Position numbers and translations under genes: made by a program
Assembly (NCBI GenBank): GCA_035403465.1
Contig: DAONFG010000066.1
Location: 1-13,114 of the forward strand
Reading direction: 5' to 3'
DNA length: 13,114 nt
Source of the DNA: JAAYBQ01 sp035403465
GTDB lineage: Bacteria; Spirochaetota; UBA4802; UBA5550
In this document: one piece after another, positions 1-4,754 of the stretch
Position numbering within the stretch: the stretch's first letter is position 1
How the letters are laid out: every line of letters begins with the position of its first letter
The notes under the pieces: generated by a model
What the model was told of the DNA's origin: nothing
Database searches by the model: none
What the model saw: only the letters and a program-made list of their open reading frames with translations

Positions 1-122
1 GAGAAGGTGGCCGCCAGGCCGGATGAGGGCATGCGGTTAAGGCATCAGCCCGTACCATGCGTCACATTTAGATCCCCGTCTGCACGGGGATGACCAATTG
101 TTTTCCTCTGCGCGAGACATGA
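1..122 (+). repeat. Mosaic repeat block cut by the window start
   Basis: This stretch has no gene and is built from repeat modules seen elsewhere in the window. Positions 1-36 are the right end of the 'GGGAGAAGG' element, including its GGCC-GCCA-GGCC hairpin and the tail GCATGCGG. Positions 46-66 are the 'CCCGTACCATGCG' module. Positions 71-94 are a hairpin with 8-bp arms (ATCCCCGT / ACGGGGAT) and a CTGC loop. Positions 104-122 are a shortened 'CTCTGCGC...GAGACATG' module. The order of modules matches the blocks near 1540-1640, 2735-2820 and 4030-4150. From 123 to 221 I see nothing convincing beyond a fragment, ATACTTACAGGTT, that resembles the 'AAATACTTTACAGGTTT' module. Confidence 0.8.
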
Positions 123-221
123 ATATTTCAGGATACGACAGAGTAAAATGCATGAGATACTTACAGGTTCATACCGCCGTGGATGTGGAATCTTCGACTG
201 GATGAATTAATGGATGTTGAG

Positions 222-431
222 TCAATCAATATCCGAAACAGACTTGATCATATCCATCTCTTTCTTCAGAATTGTATTGATAAGCTTATCAACAGATATG
301 TTCTTTTTGCTGGCAGCTTTAAAAAAGAATTCCTTAATCGATTTATCAAGGTATACAGGTATTTCAATTCTATCACGATCAATATAAAATTTGCCCCTTA
401 CACCTTTTGAAAAATCATATTCTTTTTTCAT
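222..431 (-). CDS. Ribbon-helix-helix-type antitoxin partner of BrnT (BrnA/CopG-like)
   Basis: A 69-residue protein beginning MKKEYDFSKGVRGKFY. Its central IEIPVYLDKSIKEFFFKAA segment, followed by ISVDKLINTILKKE, has the beta-strand/helix/helix pattern of ribbon-helix-helix DNA-binding antitoxins. Such proteins bind their cognate BrnT toxin and repress their own operon. An in-frame start further upstream (518) would overlap most of the toxin gene. I chose ATG at 431 because AGGAAAGG lies about 8 nt before it and because antitoxins of this kind typically begin with this 'EYDFSKG.RGK' motif. The toxin stop codon is 4 nt upstream, so the two genes are cotranscribed with the toxin first, as usual for brnTA. 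The gene is AT-rich. Family assignment rests on motif recognition only; it could equally be called a CopG-family antitoxin. Confidence 0.8.
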   Translation of the reverse strand: MKKEYDFSKGVRGKFYIDRDRIEIPVYLDKSIKEFFFKAASKKNISVDKLINTILKKEMDMIKSVSDID

Positions 432-435
432 TGAT

Positions 436-726
436 CTAACCTTTCCTGTAATAATCTTCCTTTTCCTTATCAGTAGCTTTCCTGGCCGAAATGATACGGA
501 TAACATCTTTATGATCAATATACATCCTGTCTGTATGAATTACAACAAGGACTTTTTCCACAGGAATACACCCGATGGTAATCCACCTCTCTTCATTATC
601 AGAATGTTCATTATCATAAATAGAGATGGCACTCCTGTCTGTAAAAACAAGAATCGCCTGCTCAAATGAAACACCATGTTTCTTAATATTTCGTTTATTT
701 TTTTCAGGATCCCATTCAAATAACAT
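436..726 (-). CDS. brnT: BrnT family type II toxin (RelE-fold ribonuclease)
   Basis: A 96-residue protein with the BrnT hallmarks: FEWDPEKNKRNIKKHGVSFEQA near the N-terminus (residues 3-24), then VFTD, HSDNEERW (41-48), a hydrophobic strand around VLVVIHTDR (59-67), and the RIISARKAT motif (77-84). BrnT proteins are small RelE-like RNases that block translation and are neutralised by the protein encoded just downstream. An in-frame GTG at 735 would add three residues. I prefer ATG at 726 because family members start almost directly at 'FEWDP' and because GGTGA lies a few bases upstream of the ATG. The promoter lies directly upstream and its -10 box is inside a perfect inverted repeat, suggesting autoregulation. 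The length is full for the family and no inactivating change is visible. Confidence 0.9.
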   Translation of the reverse strand: MLFEWDPEKNKRNIKKHGVSFEQAILVFTDRSAISIYDNEHSDNEERWITIGCIPVEKVLVVIHTDRMYIDHKDVIRIISARKATDKEKEDYYRKG

Positions 727-750
727 ATAATTCACCGTGCTGAATTATAT
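725..750. promoter_or_regulatory. Perfect 10-bp inverted repeat, candidate operator for brnT autoregulation
   Basis: ATATAATTCA (725-734) and TGAATTATAT (741-750) are exact reverse complements separated by 6 bp. The repeat covers the -10 hexamer, the predicted transcription start and the brnT start codon. Ribbon-helix-helix antitoxins commonly bind such palindromes to repress their own operon, so this is the natural candidate site for the antitoxin at 222-431. No binding data exist here; this is inference from position and symmetry. Confidence 0.6.
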
Positions 751-771
751 ACTTAACATATAAAAACGCAA
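744..771 (-). promoter_or_regulatory. Promoter of the brnT-antitoxin operon
   Basis: On the minus strand a perfect TATAAT (744-749) lies 16 bp from TTGCGT (766-771), which matches the first three bases of the -35 consensus. Transcription would begin about 10-12 nt before the brnT ATG, giving a very short leader. The -10 box overlaps the 10-bp inverted repeat at 725-750. Confidence 0.6.
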
Positions 772-972
772 GTTAAAAATTTAATCCCTTCTCCGTGTCT
801 CTGTGTGAGGCATGTTAAGTCCAGGCTACAGCCCGTACCATGCGCAGCCTGTGGATCAGCCAGGACTCTTCCGAAGGTCGCCCGTCTCCACGGGGATGAC
901 AAAAATAATTCCAACACCCTCTCTTTGCGCCGTTGCGGCTTTGCGAGAGACCCTTAAGTCCAGGCTGCTGCC

Positions 973-1152
973 TGTACCATGCGTATCAAAGAGATCTCTC
1001 ACCCGGAGAACTGAAGCGGATTCGAAATGATAACCCTTCTCCCTGTATTGATTACATAAAGTATTCAGACCTGAATGTTCATGCCGGAATTATTCCCGTG
1101 AATTCAATCCGGGAGAAGGTGGCCGCCAGGCCGGATGAGGGCATGCGGTCAA
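973..1152 (+). repeat. 180-bp perfect direct repeat, copy A
   Basis: This segment recurs without a mismatch at 1359-1538, 386 bp downstream. It starts in the TGTACCATGCG module, continues through ATCAAAGAGATCTCTCACC, and contains a complete long 'CCCTTCTCCC...GGGAGAAGG' element at 1034-1148. Inside are the palindrome ATTCAG-AC-CTGAAT (1063-1076) and the hairpin GGCC-GCCA-GGCC (1121-1132). Perfect identity in non-coding DNA suggests a recent duplication or gene conversion. Confidence 0.95.
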
Positions 1153-1223
1153 GGCCACTGCCTGTACCATGCGTAATATCAAAATCCCGTCACAAAATAC
1201 CCATTAAAACAAAAAGGTTGTAG

Positions 1224-1338
1224 AGCCCCCGCCGGGGGACGCCGAATACGGCATATGAACAAGCGAAGTTTATCGGCCGGGGGCGTAATGGCTGGTAAAT
1301 GTTCATGAATTACAACGAAGCATACTCAGCCGGGGGCT
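1224..1338 (+). repeat. GC-rich element with terminal inverted repeats, long copy 1
   Basis: The element begins AGCCCCCG and ends CGGGGGCT, an 8-bp terminal inverted repeat enclosing about 100 bp. Internal stems include CCCC-CGCC-GGGG at the left end and GCCG-AATA-CGGC just after it. A second long copy is at 2899-3014, and shorter relatives sharing the right end 'CAGCCGGGGGCTGAAGAGTCC' in parts are at 2653-2729, 3951-4025, 4355-4384 and 9380-9451. Homology with the second long copy extends leftward through ATACCCATTAAAACAAAAAG to about 1161. The element carries no protein; it could be a small non-autonomous mobile element or a structured RNA-forming repeat. Confidence 0.8.
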
Positions 1339-1358
1339 GAAGAGTGAATGCTGATTCA

Positions 1359-1538
1359 TGTACCATGCGTATCAAAGAGATCTCTCACCCGGAGAACTGA
1401 AGCGGATTCGAAATGATAACCCTTCTCCCTGTATTGATTACATAAAGTATTCAGACCTGAATGTTCATGCCGGAATTATTCCCGTGAATTCAATCCGGGA
1501 GAAGGTGGCCGCCAGGCCGGATGAGGGCATGCGGTCAA
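1359..1538 (+). repeat. 180-bp perfect direct repeat, copy B
   Basis: Identical to 973-1152. The two copies flank the element at 1224-1338, so the arrangement is repeat-element-repeat with a period of 386 bp. A contained copy of the long 'CCCTTCTCCC...GGGAGAAGG' element lies at 1420-1534. Homologous recombination between the copies would delete one 386-bp unit. Confidence 0.95.
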
Positions 1539-1568
1539 AGCATCAGCCTGTACCATGCGTCACATATG

Positions 1569-1592
1569 GATCCCCGTCTGCACGGGGATGAC
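1569..1592 (+). repeat. ATCCCCGT/ACGGGGAT hairpin repeat
   Basis: One of seven copies in the window: 71-94, 879-900 (left arm altered), 1569-1592, 2760-2783, 4057-4080, 4192-4215 and 9057-9080. Each has 8-bp arms around a 4-nt loop, preceded by G and followed by GAC. The layout recalls the short GGGAAT-type palindromic repeats of other bacteria (for example neisserial dRS3), but relatedness is not shown here. Most copies directly follow a 'CCATGCGTCACAT' module. Confidence 0.85.
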
Positions 1593-1740
1593 GAAAATAA
1601 TTCCAACACCCTCTCTCTGCGCCTTTGCGTGAGAACATTCTTTAATCCCTTCTCCGTGCCTCCAGCGAAGCGGGTGGTGAAATCCTGTTAAGTTGCATGA
1701 TTACTACGAAGATCAACGACATGGGGCACTGATGGCAGGT

Positions 1741-1941
1741 TTAATTATTAAAAATATCATTTAAAAATTCTTCTTTCTTCAGAGTTTTCTGCCACTCCCT
1801 GTGACGTTTGACAGATTCGATTCTTTTTGTTCTGGGTATATTCAGAAACCTGGCTGTTTCAACCGGTCCCAATTCTTTCATCAGTATTGCTATGCCTTTT
1901 TCAAGAATTTCTTCTTCATTCAGATATTTTAAAGATTTCAT
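1741..1941 (-). CDS. Small protein partner of the PIN-domain nuclease (putative antitoxin)
   Basis: A 66-residue, charged, probably all-helical protein: MKSLKYLNEEEILEKGIAIL, then a predicted helix-turn-helix-like stretch ELGPVETARFLNI (residues 23-35), and a basic tail with RIESVKRHREWQKTLKKEEF. I recognise this type of small protein as the usual companion of 'LDVCTLCRPFD' PIN proteins, where it presumably acts as the antitoxin. Its ATG overlaps the PIN stop codon as ATGA, and a strong AAGGAG sits 8 nt upstream inside the PIN gene, so translation is coupled but independently well initiated. The toxin-first order is the reverse of classical vapBC. No DNA-binding domain can be assigned with certainty. 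Confidence 0.75.
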   Translation of the reverse strand: MKSLKYLNEEEILEKGIAILMKELGPVETARFLNIPRTKRIESVKRHREWQKTLKKEEFLNDIFNN

Positions 1942-2381
1942 TTCAGATTCTCCTTTTCACAAAAAGCAACGGGATTCATACATTGAAGTGTAAGATCAGT
2001 TTTAAAACACTTGTTTAACAATTTATCATCACATGTAATAAAAATCGATTTATAATATTCAGCAAATGCAACATGGGCTGCATCTGCTATGCCGAATTTT
2101 TTTAAAATCAATTCTTCAGTTCTTTTTTTAACAATACCTGTTTCAATTTTTATTGATTTCCCGTAATTATCAAGAAGGCGAAAAAGTTCATTACGTTCAA
2201 AATCATCAGTAATTGCCTGAATCTCTTTATTATGTACAACCGATTTCATGAGAATATATTTATTCTCTTTCACTCCGGATAAAATAAGGTTAACTGCGCC
2301 TGTCTCCAGATTAATCCGCGCAAAATCCTGATTATCAAAGGGCCTGCAGAGGGTACATACATCAAGATATATTTTTTTCAT
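1938..2381 (-). CDS. PIN-domain ribonuclease, probable toxin (VapC-like)
   Basis: A 147-residue PIN-domain protein. The N-terminal strand ends in KIYLDVCTLCRPFD, with the first metal-binding aspartate at D7. A glutamate of the NKEI motif (E53), D100 in GIADAAHVAFAE and D118/D119 in ITCDDKLL complete the acidic metal site typical of PIN nucleases, which cut RNA with Mg or Mn. All catalytic acids are present and the length is normal, so the enzyme should be active. The small partner gene follows with a 4-bp overlap. Upstream DNA (2382-2460) is very AT-rich and contains the 8-bp palindrome GAGTACTC at 2410-2417, a possible operator, but I could not define a convincing -35/-10 pair. The ribosome-binding site is weak (GGCAG). 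Confidence 0.85.
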   Translation of the reverse strand: MKKIYLDVCTLCRPFDNQDFARINLETGAVNLILSGVKENKYILMKSVVHNKEIQAITDDFERNELFRLLDNYGKSIKIETGIVKKRTEELILKKFGIADAAHVAFAEYYKSIFITCDDKLLNKCFKTDLTLQCMNPVAFCEKENLK

Positions 2382-2472
2382 AAATTTCTGCCAATTCTAT
2401 TTATATACTGAGTACTCTGATTAAATATAATTCAACCTTTTTATTAATTTTTTAAAAAACAAACTGCAAATA
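2382..2472. other. AT-rich leader region of the PIN operon
   Basis: No gene is seen. The DNA is strongly AT-rich, with runs such as TTTTTTAAAAAA, and holds the palindrome GAGTACTC at 2410-2417. It presumably contains the promoter for the PIN operon, but hexamers with acceptable spacing were not found. Confidence 0.5.
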
Positions 2473-2561
2473 GATGAACACAGATATACACAGATTGTAA
2501 AGGATGGAATAATTCTTAAACTATCCGGGCTAATCCTCTTTTACCCGTGTTCATCCGTGTT
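2473..2561. repeat. Inverted pair of 'GATGAACAC' motifs
   Basis: GATGAACACAGATATACACA begins at 2473 and CCCGTGTTCATCCGTGTT occupies 2544-2561. The second is the reverse complement of a close variant of the first: the core ATGAACAC / GTGTTCAT is exact and 'AACACGGATGAACACGGG' matches the left arm in style. About 48 bp lie between them. Motifs of this kind (CACAGATGAACACAGAT) are familiar to me from intergenic repeats of unrelated environmental bacteria, but I cannot check that here. Confidence 0.6.
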
Positions 2562-3014
2562 AAATTCTTTCCTCCCTTTGCGCCTTAGCGGCTTTGCGAG
2601 AGACATTCTTTAATCCTTTCTCCGTGTCTCTGTGTGAGGCATGAAAAGTCCATAAACCCCTTCCGGGGGTGGCAGAATGAAGTATATGAATTAATATAAA
2701 GATTACTCTGCCGGGGGCTGAAGAGTCCATGCATCAGCCCGTACCATGCGTCACATTCAGATCCCCGTCTGCACGGGGATGACCAATTGTTTTCCTCTGC
2801 GCCTTTGCGAAAGGCATGAAAACTTCATTCCATAGCCTGTACAATGCGTAACATCAAAATCACGTTGCAAAATACCCATTAAAACAAAAAGGTTGTAGAG
2901 CCCCCGCCGGGGGACGACGAATACGGTTTATAAACAAGCGAAGTTTATCGGCTGGGGGGTGTAATGGCTGATAAATGTTCATGAATTACAACAAAGCATA
3001 CTCAGCCGGGGGCC
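2562..3014 (+). repeat. Mosaic repeat block between the PIN and HEPN modules
   Basis: No gene is present. In order: 'TTTGCGCCTTAGCGGCTTTGCG' style module (about 2576-2600, here given only as a description); TTAATCCTTTCTCCGTGTC and GAGGCATG (2610-2643); a short form of the GC-rich element (2653-2729) starting AAACCCCTTCCGGGGG; CAGCCCGTACCATGCG (2735-2750); a hairpin copy (2760-2783); CTCTGCGCCTTTGCG (about 2796-2810); and a second long copy of the terminal-inverted-repeat element with its left flank (2836-3014). The block stops 13 bp before the HEPN stop codon. Confidence 0.8.
2899..3014 (+). repeat. GC-rich element with terminal inverted repeats, long copy 2
   Basis: Aligns with 1224-1338 with scattered substitutions and one single-base indel. 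The left end AGCCCCCG is intact; the right end is CGGGGGCC, so the terminal pairing has lost its last base pair. The inner pair ATAAAC / GTTTAT is perfect here, whereas copy 1 needs a G:U pair. The left flank back to 2836 is also shared with copy 1. Confidence 0.8.
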
Positions 3015-3027
3015 GAATATTTCAGAA

Positions 3028-3417
3028 TTAAACTTTGAGATAGCCCCTGACACTGGCAAGAAACAACGCGGAGTTTCTGATCAATTCATCAGCCCGTTCT
3101 TTCGACACAGTAAACATCTCTGTATAATCAGCACGCTGGCGAAGATCGAATGATTCATGCAGCCACTTCGACATCTCCCGTGGGAATACACCCTTTTTTA
3201 CGTATTCTTTATCAAATATTGAGATGACTCCAGTATGTTTAGATGTAGAATTATTCTCTGTAACTATAAGAGCAAGCACTGAATAGAACATCGCGTAATA
3301 AGAACGGTTTACAGCAGGCCGGAATTTATCATTCTCGAATAAAAGTCTGGCAGATTGCAGAGATTCATCAGCCTGCTCAAGCCTGTATATGATCAGCTCC
3401 TTCAGATGCCCGTTCAA
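3028..3417 (-). CDS. HEPN-domain protein of an MNT/HEPN two-gene module
   Basis: A 129-residue all-helical HEPN-domain protein of the COG1895 type. Visible signatures are the N-terminal amphipathic helix with DESLQSARLLFE, NRSYYAMFYSVLALI (residues 37-51), KHTGVISIFDKEYVKKG (60-76) and DLRQRADYTEM (91-101). HEPN proteins paired with minimal nucleotidyltransferases form TA systems in which the HEPN partner is an RNase or is adenylylated by its partner. The canonical R-X4-6-H RNase motif is not present; the equivalent region reads RQRADY, as in much of this subfamily, so RNase activity is uncertain. The start codon is TTG, overlapping the upstream TGA as TTGA. There is no ATG before residue 43, so TTG with translational coupling is the best start. 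Confidence 0.88.
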   Translation of the reverse strand: MNGHLKELIIYRLEQADESLQSARLLFENDKFRPAVNRSYYAMFYSVLALIVTENNSTSKHTGVISIFDKEYVKKGVFPREMSKWLHESFDLRQRADYTEMFTVSKERADELIRNSALFLASVRGYLKV

Positions 3418-3749
3418 GCAGCTATACCCGTTGATAGTATAGATTTTACAAAGGTGCTGAAGGATACAGCCCCATTCCTGAAATCCTTTTTTGAATACGT
3501 CACCGTGGAGATAACCACATCATTATCAAAACCGGTTTGCCATGCGGCATCAATTATTTTTTTGTCAGCTGCTTCATCACAATTATTCACAACAACGCAG
3601 ACATCAAGATCGGAGTATTCGGAGGCGTTACCGCGAGCACGTGAACCGAAAGCCCATATCTCAGCATCGGGAAACTCATTCCTCACAGCAGCGGCAAACT
3701 TTTCTAATACAGACCTGTCTCTTTTATCCATCCTGTTTTCTGCCTTCAT
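3414..3749 (-). CDS. Minimal nucleotidyltransferase (MNT, pol-beta superfamily), partner of the HEPN protein
   Basis: A 111-residue minimal nucleotidyltransferase. It has the GSRARG motif (residues 35-40) followed by SDLDV (46-50), giving metal ligands D47 and D49. A third acid, D77, lies in FDNDVVIST. These proteins transfer nucleotides (usually AMP) to their HEPN partner and act as antitoxins in MntA-HepT-like systems. All catalytic residues are present, so activity is expected. The order is MNT first, HEPN second, with a 4-bp overlap. ATG at 3749 is used, but ATG at 3731 (residue 7, MDKRDRSV) is possible; neither has a well-placed Shine-Dalgarno sequence. A consensus promoter ends about 25 bp upstream. 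Confidence 0.9.
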   Translation of the reverse strand: MKAENRMDKRDRSVLEKFAAAVRNEFPDAEIWAFGSRARGNASEYSDLDVCVVVNNCDEAADKKIIDAAWQTGFDNDVVISTVTYSKKDFRNGAVSFSTFVKSILSTGIAA

Positions 3750-3773
3750 AGGGATATTGTTGAACCTGATATA

Positions 3774-3802
3774 TTTATAATAAAGGATGATAGTTTTGTC
3801 AA
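3774..3802 (-). promoter_or_regulatory. Promoter of the MNT-HEPN operon
   Basis: Minus-strand TTGACA (3797-3802), a 17-bp spacer and TATAAA (3774-3779) form a near-consensus sigma70-type promoter. Predicted initiation near 3767 leaves a leader of about 18 nt before the ATG at 3749, with no clear Shine-Dalgarno sequence. Confidence 0.75.
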
Positions 3803-3950
3803 CTTAAAAGAGGATGGGCACCTTTGTTATAAATTCATCATAACCTTAATTATGCACAAGGTACATGTAAACCACATGACGGACCGCCCGGTAAATACGC
3901 CATTGCCGCATAGAAACAGAAAAAGTGAAGAACAACCCTGTGAAGTTTAC
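3803..3950. other. Non-repetitive spacer upstream of the MNT-HEPN promoter
   Basis: No gene or clear signal is visible. It separates the promoter from the repeat block that begins at 3951; its last bases (GAAGTTTACAAACCCC) merge into the short GC-rich element. Confidence 0.4.
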
Positions 3951-4384
3951 AAACCCCTTCCGGGTATGGCAGGTAAATGTACATGAATTACAATGAAGCA
4001 TACTCAGCCGGGGGCTGAAGAGTCCAGGCATCAGCCCGTACCATGCGTCACATTAAGATCCCCGCATTCGCGAGGATGACAGGCTGCTTAACCTCTGCGC
4101 CTTTGCGAGAGACATCCTTTAATCCTTTCTCCGTGTCTCTGTGTGAGGCATGAAAACTTCAGGCATCAGCCCGTACCATGCGTCACATTTAGATCCCCGT
4201 CTGCACGGGGATGACAAATTGTTTTTCTCCGTGCTCTCCGTGTCTCCAGCAAAGCGGGTGGTGAAATACTTTACAGGTTTACCCTTCTCCCCTTCAATTC
4301 TTCAAAACGGGAGAAGGTGCCCGAAGGGCGGATGAGGGCATGCGGTCCAGGAATCTGCCGGGGACCGGGGGCTGAAGAGTCCAG
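3951..4384 (+). repeat. Mosaic repeat block with two consecutive composite units
   Basis: No gene is present. A short GC-rich element (3951-4025, ending CCGGGGGCTGAAGAGTCC) leads into two successive units. Each unit has CAGCCCGTACCATGCG (4032-4047 and 4168-4183), then CACATT, then the hairpin (4057-4080 and 4192-4215). Between the units lie CTCTGCGCCTTTGCGAGAGA (4092-4111) and TTAATCCTTTCTCCGTGTC (from about 4120). CTCCAGCAAAGCGGGTGGTG follows at about 4244-4263, then TACTTTACAGGTTT, a compact 'CCCTTCTCCC' element (4282-4345), and the tail of another GC-rich element to 4384. The block ends about 14 bp from the lipoprotein stop codon. Confidence 0.8.
4282..4345 (+). repeat. Compact form of the CCCTTCTCCC/GGGAGAAGG element
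   Basis: Arms CCTTCTCCC (4283-4291) and GGGAGAAGG (4309-4317) enclose only 17 nt, against 67 nt in the copies at 1034-1148, 1420-1534 and 9242-9356. The second stem is GCCC-GAA-GGGC (4319-4329), where the long copies have GGCC-GCCA-GGCC. The downstream GGATGAGGGCATGCGG is shared. A changed sequence with preserved pairing points to selection on structure. Confidence 0.8.
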
Positions 4385-4397
4385 GCTGCTGAATGTA

Positions 4398-4724
4398 CTA
4401 TGGTAGCCAGCGAGCGTAAAGGTTCACGTCTGCTTCTACAACGCGGTTCTCAAAATCCCATTCATCTGTAAAAAGTTCACCATCGGTATACCATGCTTCG
4501 AAGTTAGGGGTGTCGAGTGATGTTGTCGTAGGATCGGTTGGTTTCGTCGCGCATGTATCAAAAAGAACATACTGCGCATCAAATATTTCACCTTCGGAAT
4601 AAAATGTTACCAGGAAGTAGCGCTGCTCATACAGATCGCTGTACACTGTCCTGTCGCATGAAATCCATACAGGCAGTATCATTATTAGAATTACTTTAAG
4701 TATAAATAATCTCTTTCTTTTCAT
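4398..4724 (-). CDS. Small putative lipoprotein with one InlB/Flg_new-type repeat
   Basis: A 108-residue secreted protein. The N-terminus is MKRKRLFILK followed by a hydrophobic stretch ending LPVWISC, so C23 is a plausible lipidation site with a relaxed lipobox. Residues 37-107 resemble a single InlB B-repeat/Listeria-Bacteroides repeat (Flg_new): RYFLVTFYSEGE, a KPTDPTTTS turn, FEAWYTDGELFTDEWDF, and the closing VEADVNLYARW. Such small beta domains usually occur in multiples in surface proteins; here there is one. It is the last gene of the cyclase operon, 30 bp after the barrel gene, with GGGAT as a distant ribosome-binding site. It may be exposed at the envelope, but no partner is known. 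Confidence 0.8.
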   Translation of the reverse strand: MKRKRLFILKVILIMILPVWISCDRTVYSDLYEQRYFLVTFYSEGEIFDAQYVLFDTCATKPTDPTTTSLDTPNFEAWYTDGELFTDEWDFENRVVEADVNLYARWLP

Positions 4725-4754
4725 ATTGTATTATCCCGCTGTCATCAACCCTGG

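Larger units (their letters stand above)
780..1700 (+). repeat. 900-bp gene-free mosaic of interspersed repeats
   Basis: The gap between the first two TA modules has no credible gene. It contains, in order: 'TTAATCCCTTCTCCGTGTCTCTG...GAGGCATG' (780-813); 'CCCGTACCATGCG' (about 830-845); a hairpin copy interrupted by extra bases (855-900); a 'TTTGCG...CGAGAGAC' module (about 920-950); the first copy of a 180-bp direct repeat; a terminal-inverted-repeat element; the second copy of the direct repeat; another hairpin (1569-1592); 'CTCTGCGCCTTTGCG' (1615-1630); and 'CCTCCAGCGAAGCGGGTGGTGAAAT' split across 1659-1683. All modules point the same way, opposite to transcription of the flanking genes. 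From 1691 to 1740 only weak similarity to these modules remains. Open frames within the block follow the repeats and are not believed. Confidence 0.85.

Noticed and set aside
71..110. The ATCCCCGT hairpin followed by a T-rich stretch as a rho-independent terminator
   Set aside because: The T-run is on the plus strand and about 10 nt away from the stem, while all neighbouring genes are on the minus strand. In the transcribed orientation no U-run follows the stem.
222..518. Longer form of the antitoxin starting at 518
   Set aside because: It would overlap the toxin gene by more than 80 bp. The ATG at 431 has a good AGGAAAGG site and fits the family N-terminus.
733..735. GTG at 733-735 as the brnT start
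   Set aside because: It would add three residues not expected in the family and has no Shine-Dalgarno sequence; the ATG at 726 has GGTGA just upstream.
933..1591. Two plus-strand open frames (933-1223 and 1358-1591) that encode nearly the same peptide
   Set aside because: The shared peptide follows directly from the perfect 180-bp DNA repeat. The frames lack ribosome-binding sites, run through hairpin elements and resemble no protein family.
46..4215. Possible CRISPR array, because of many similar short repeats
   Set aside because: Repeats are irregularly spaced, belong to several families, and have no uniform unique spacers. No cas gene is nearby.
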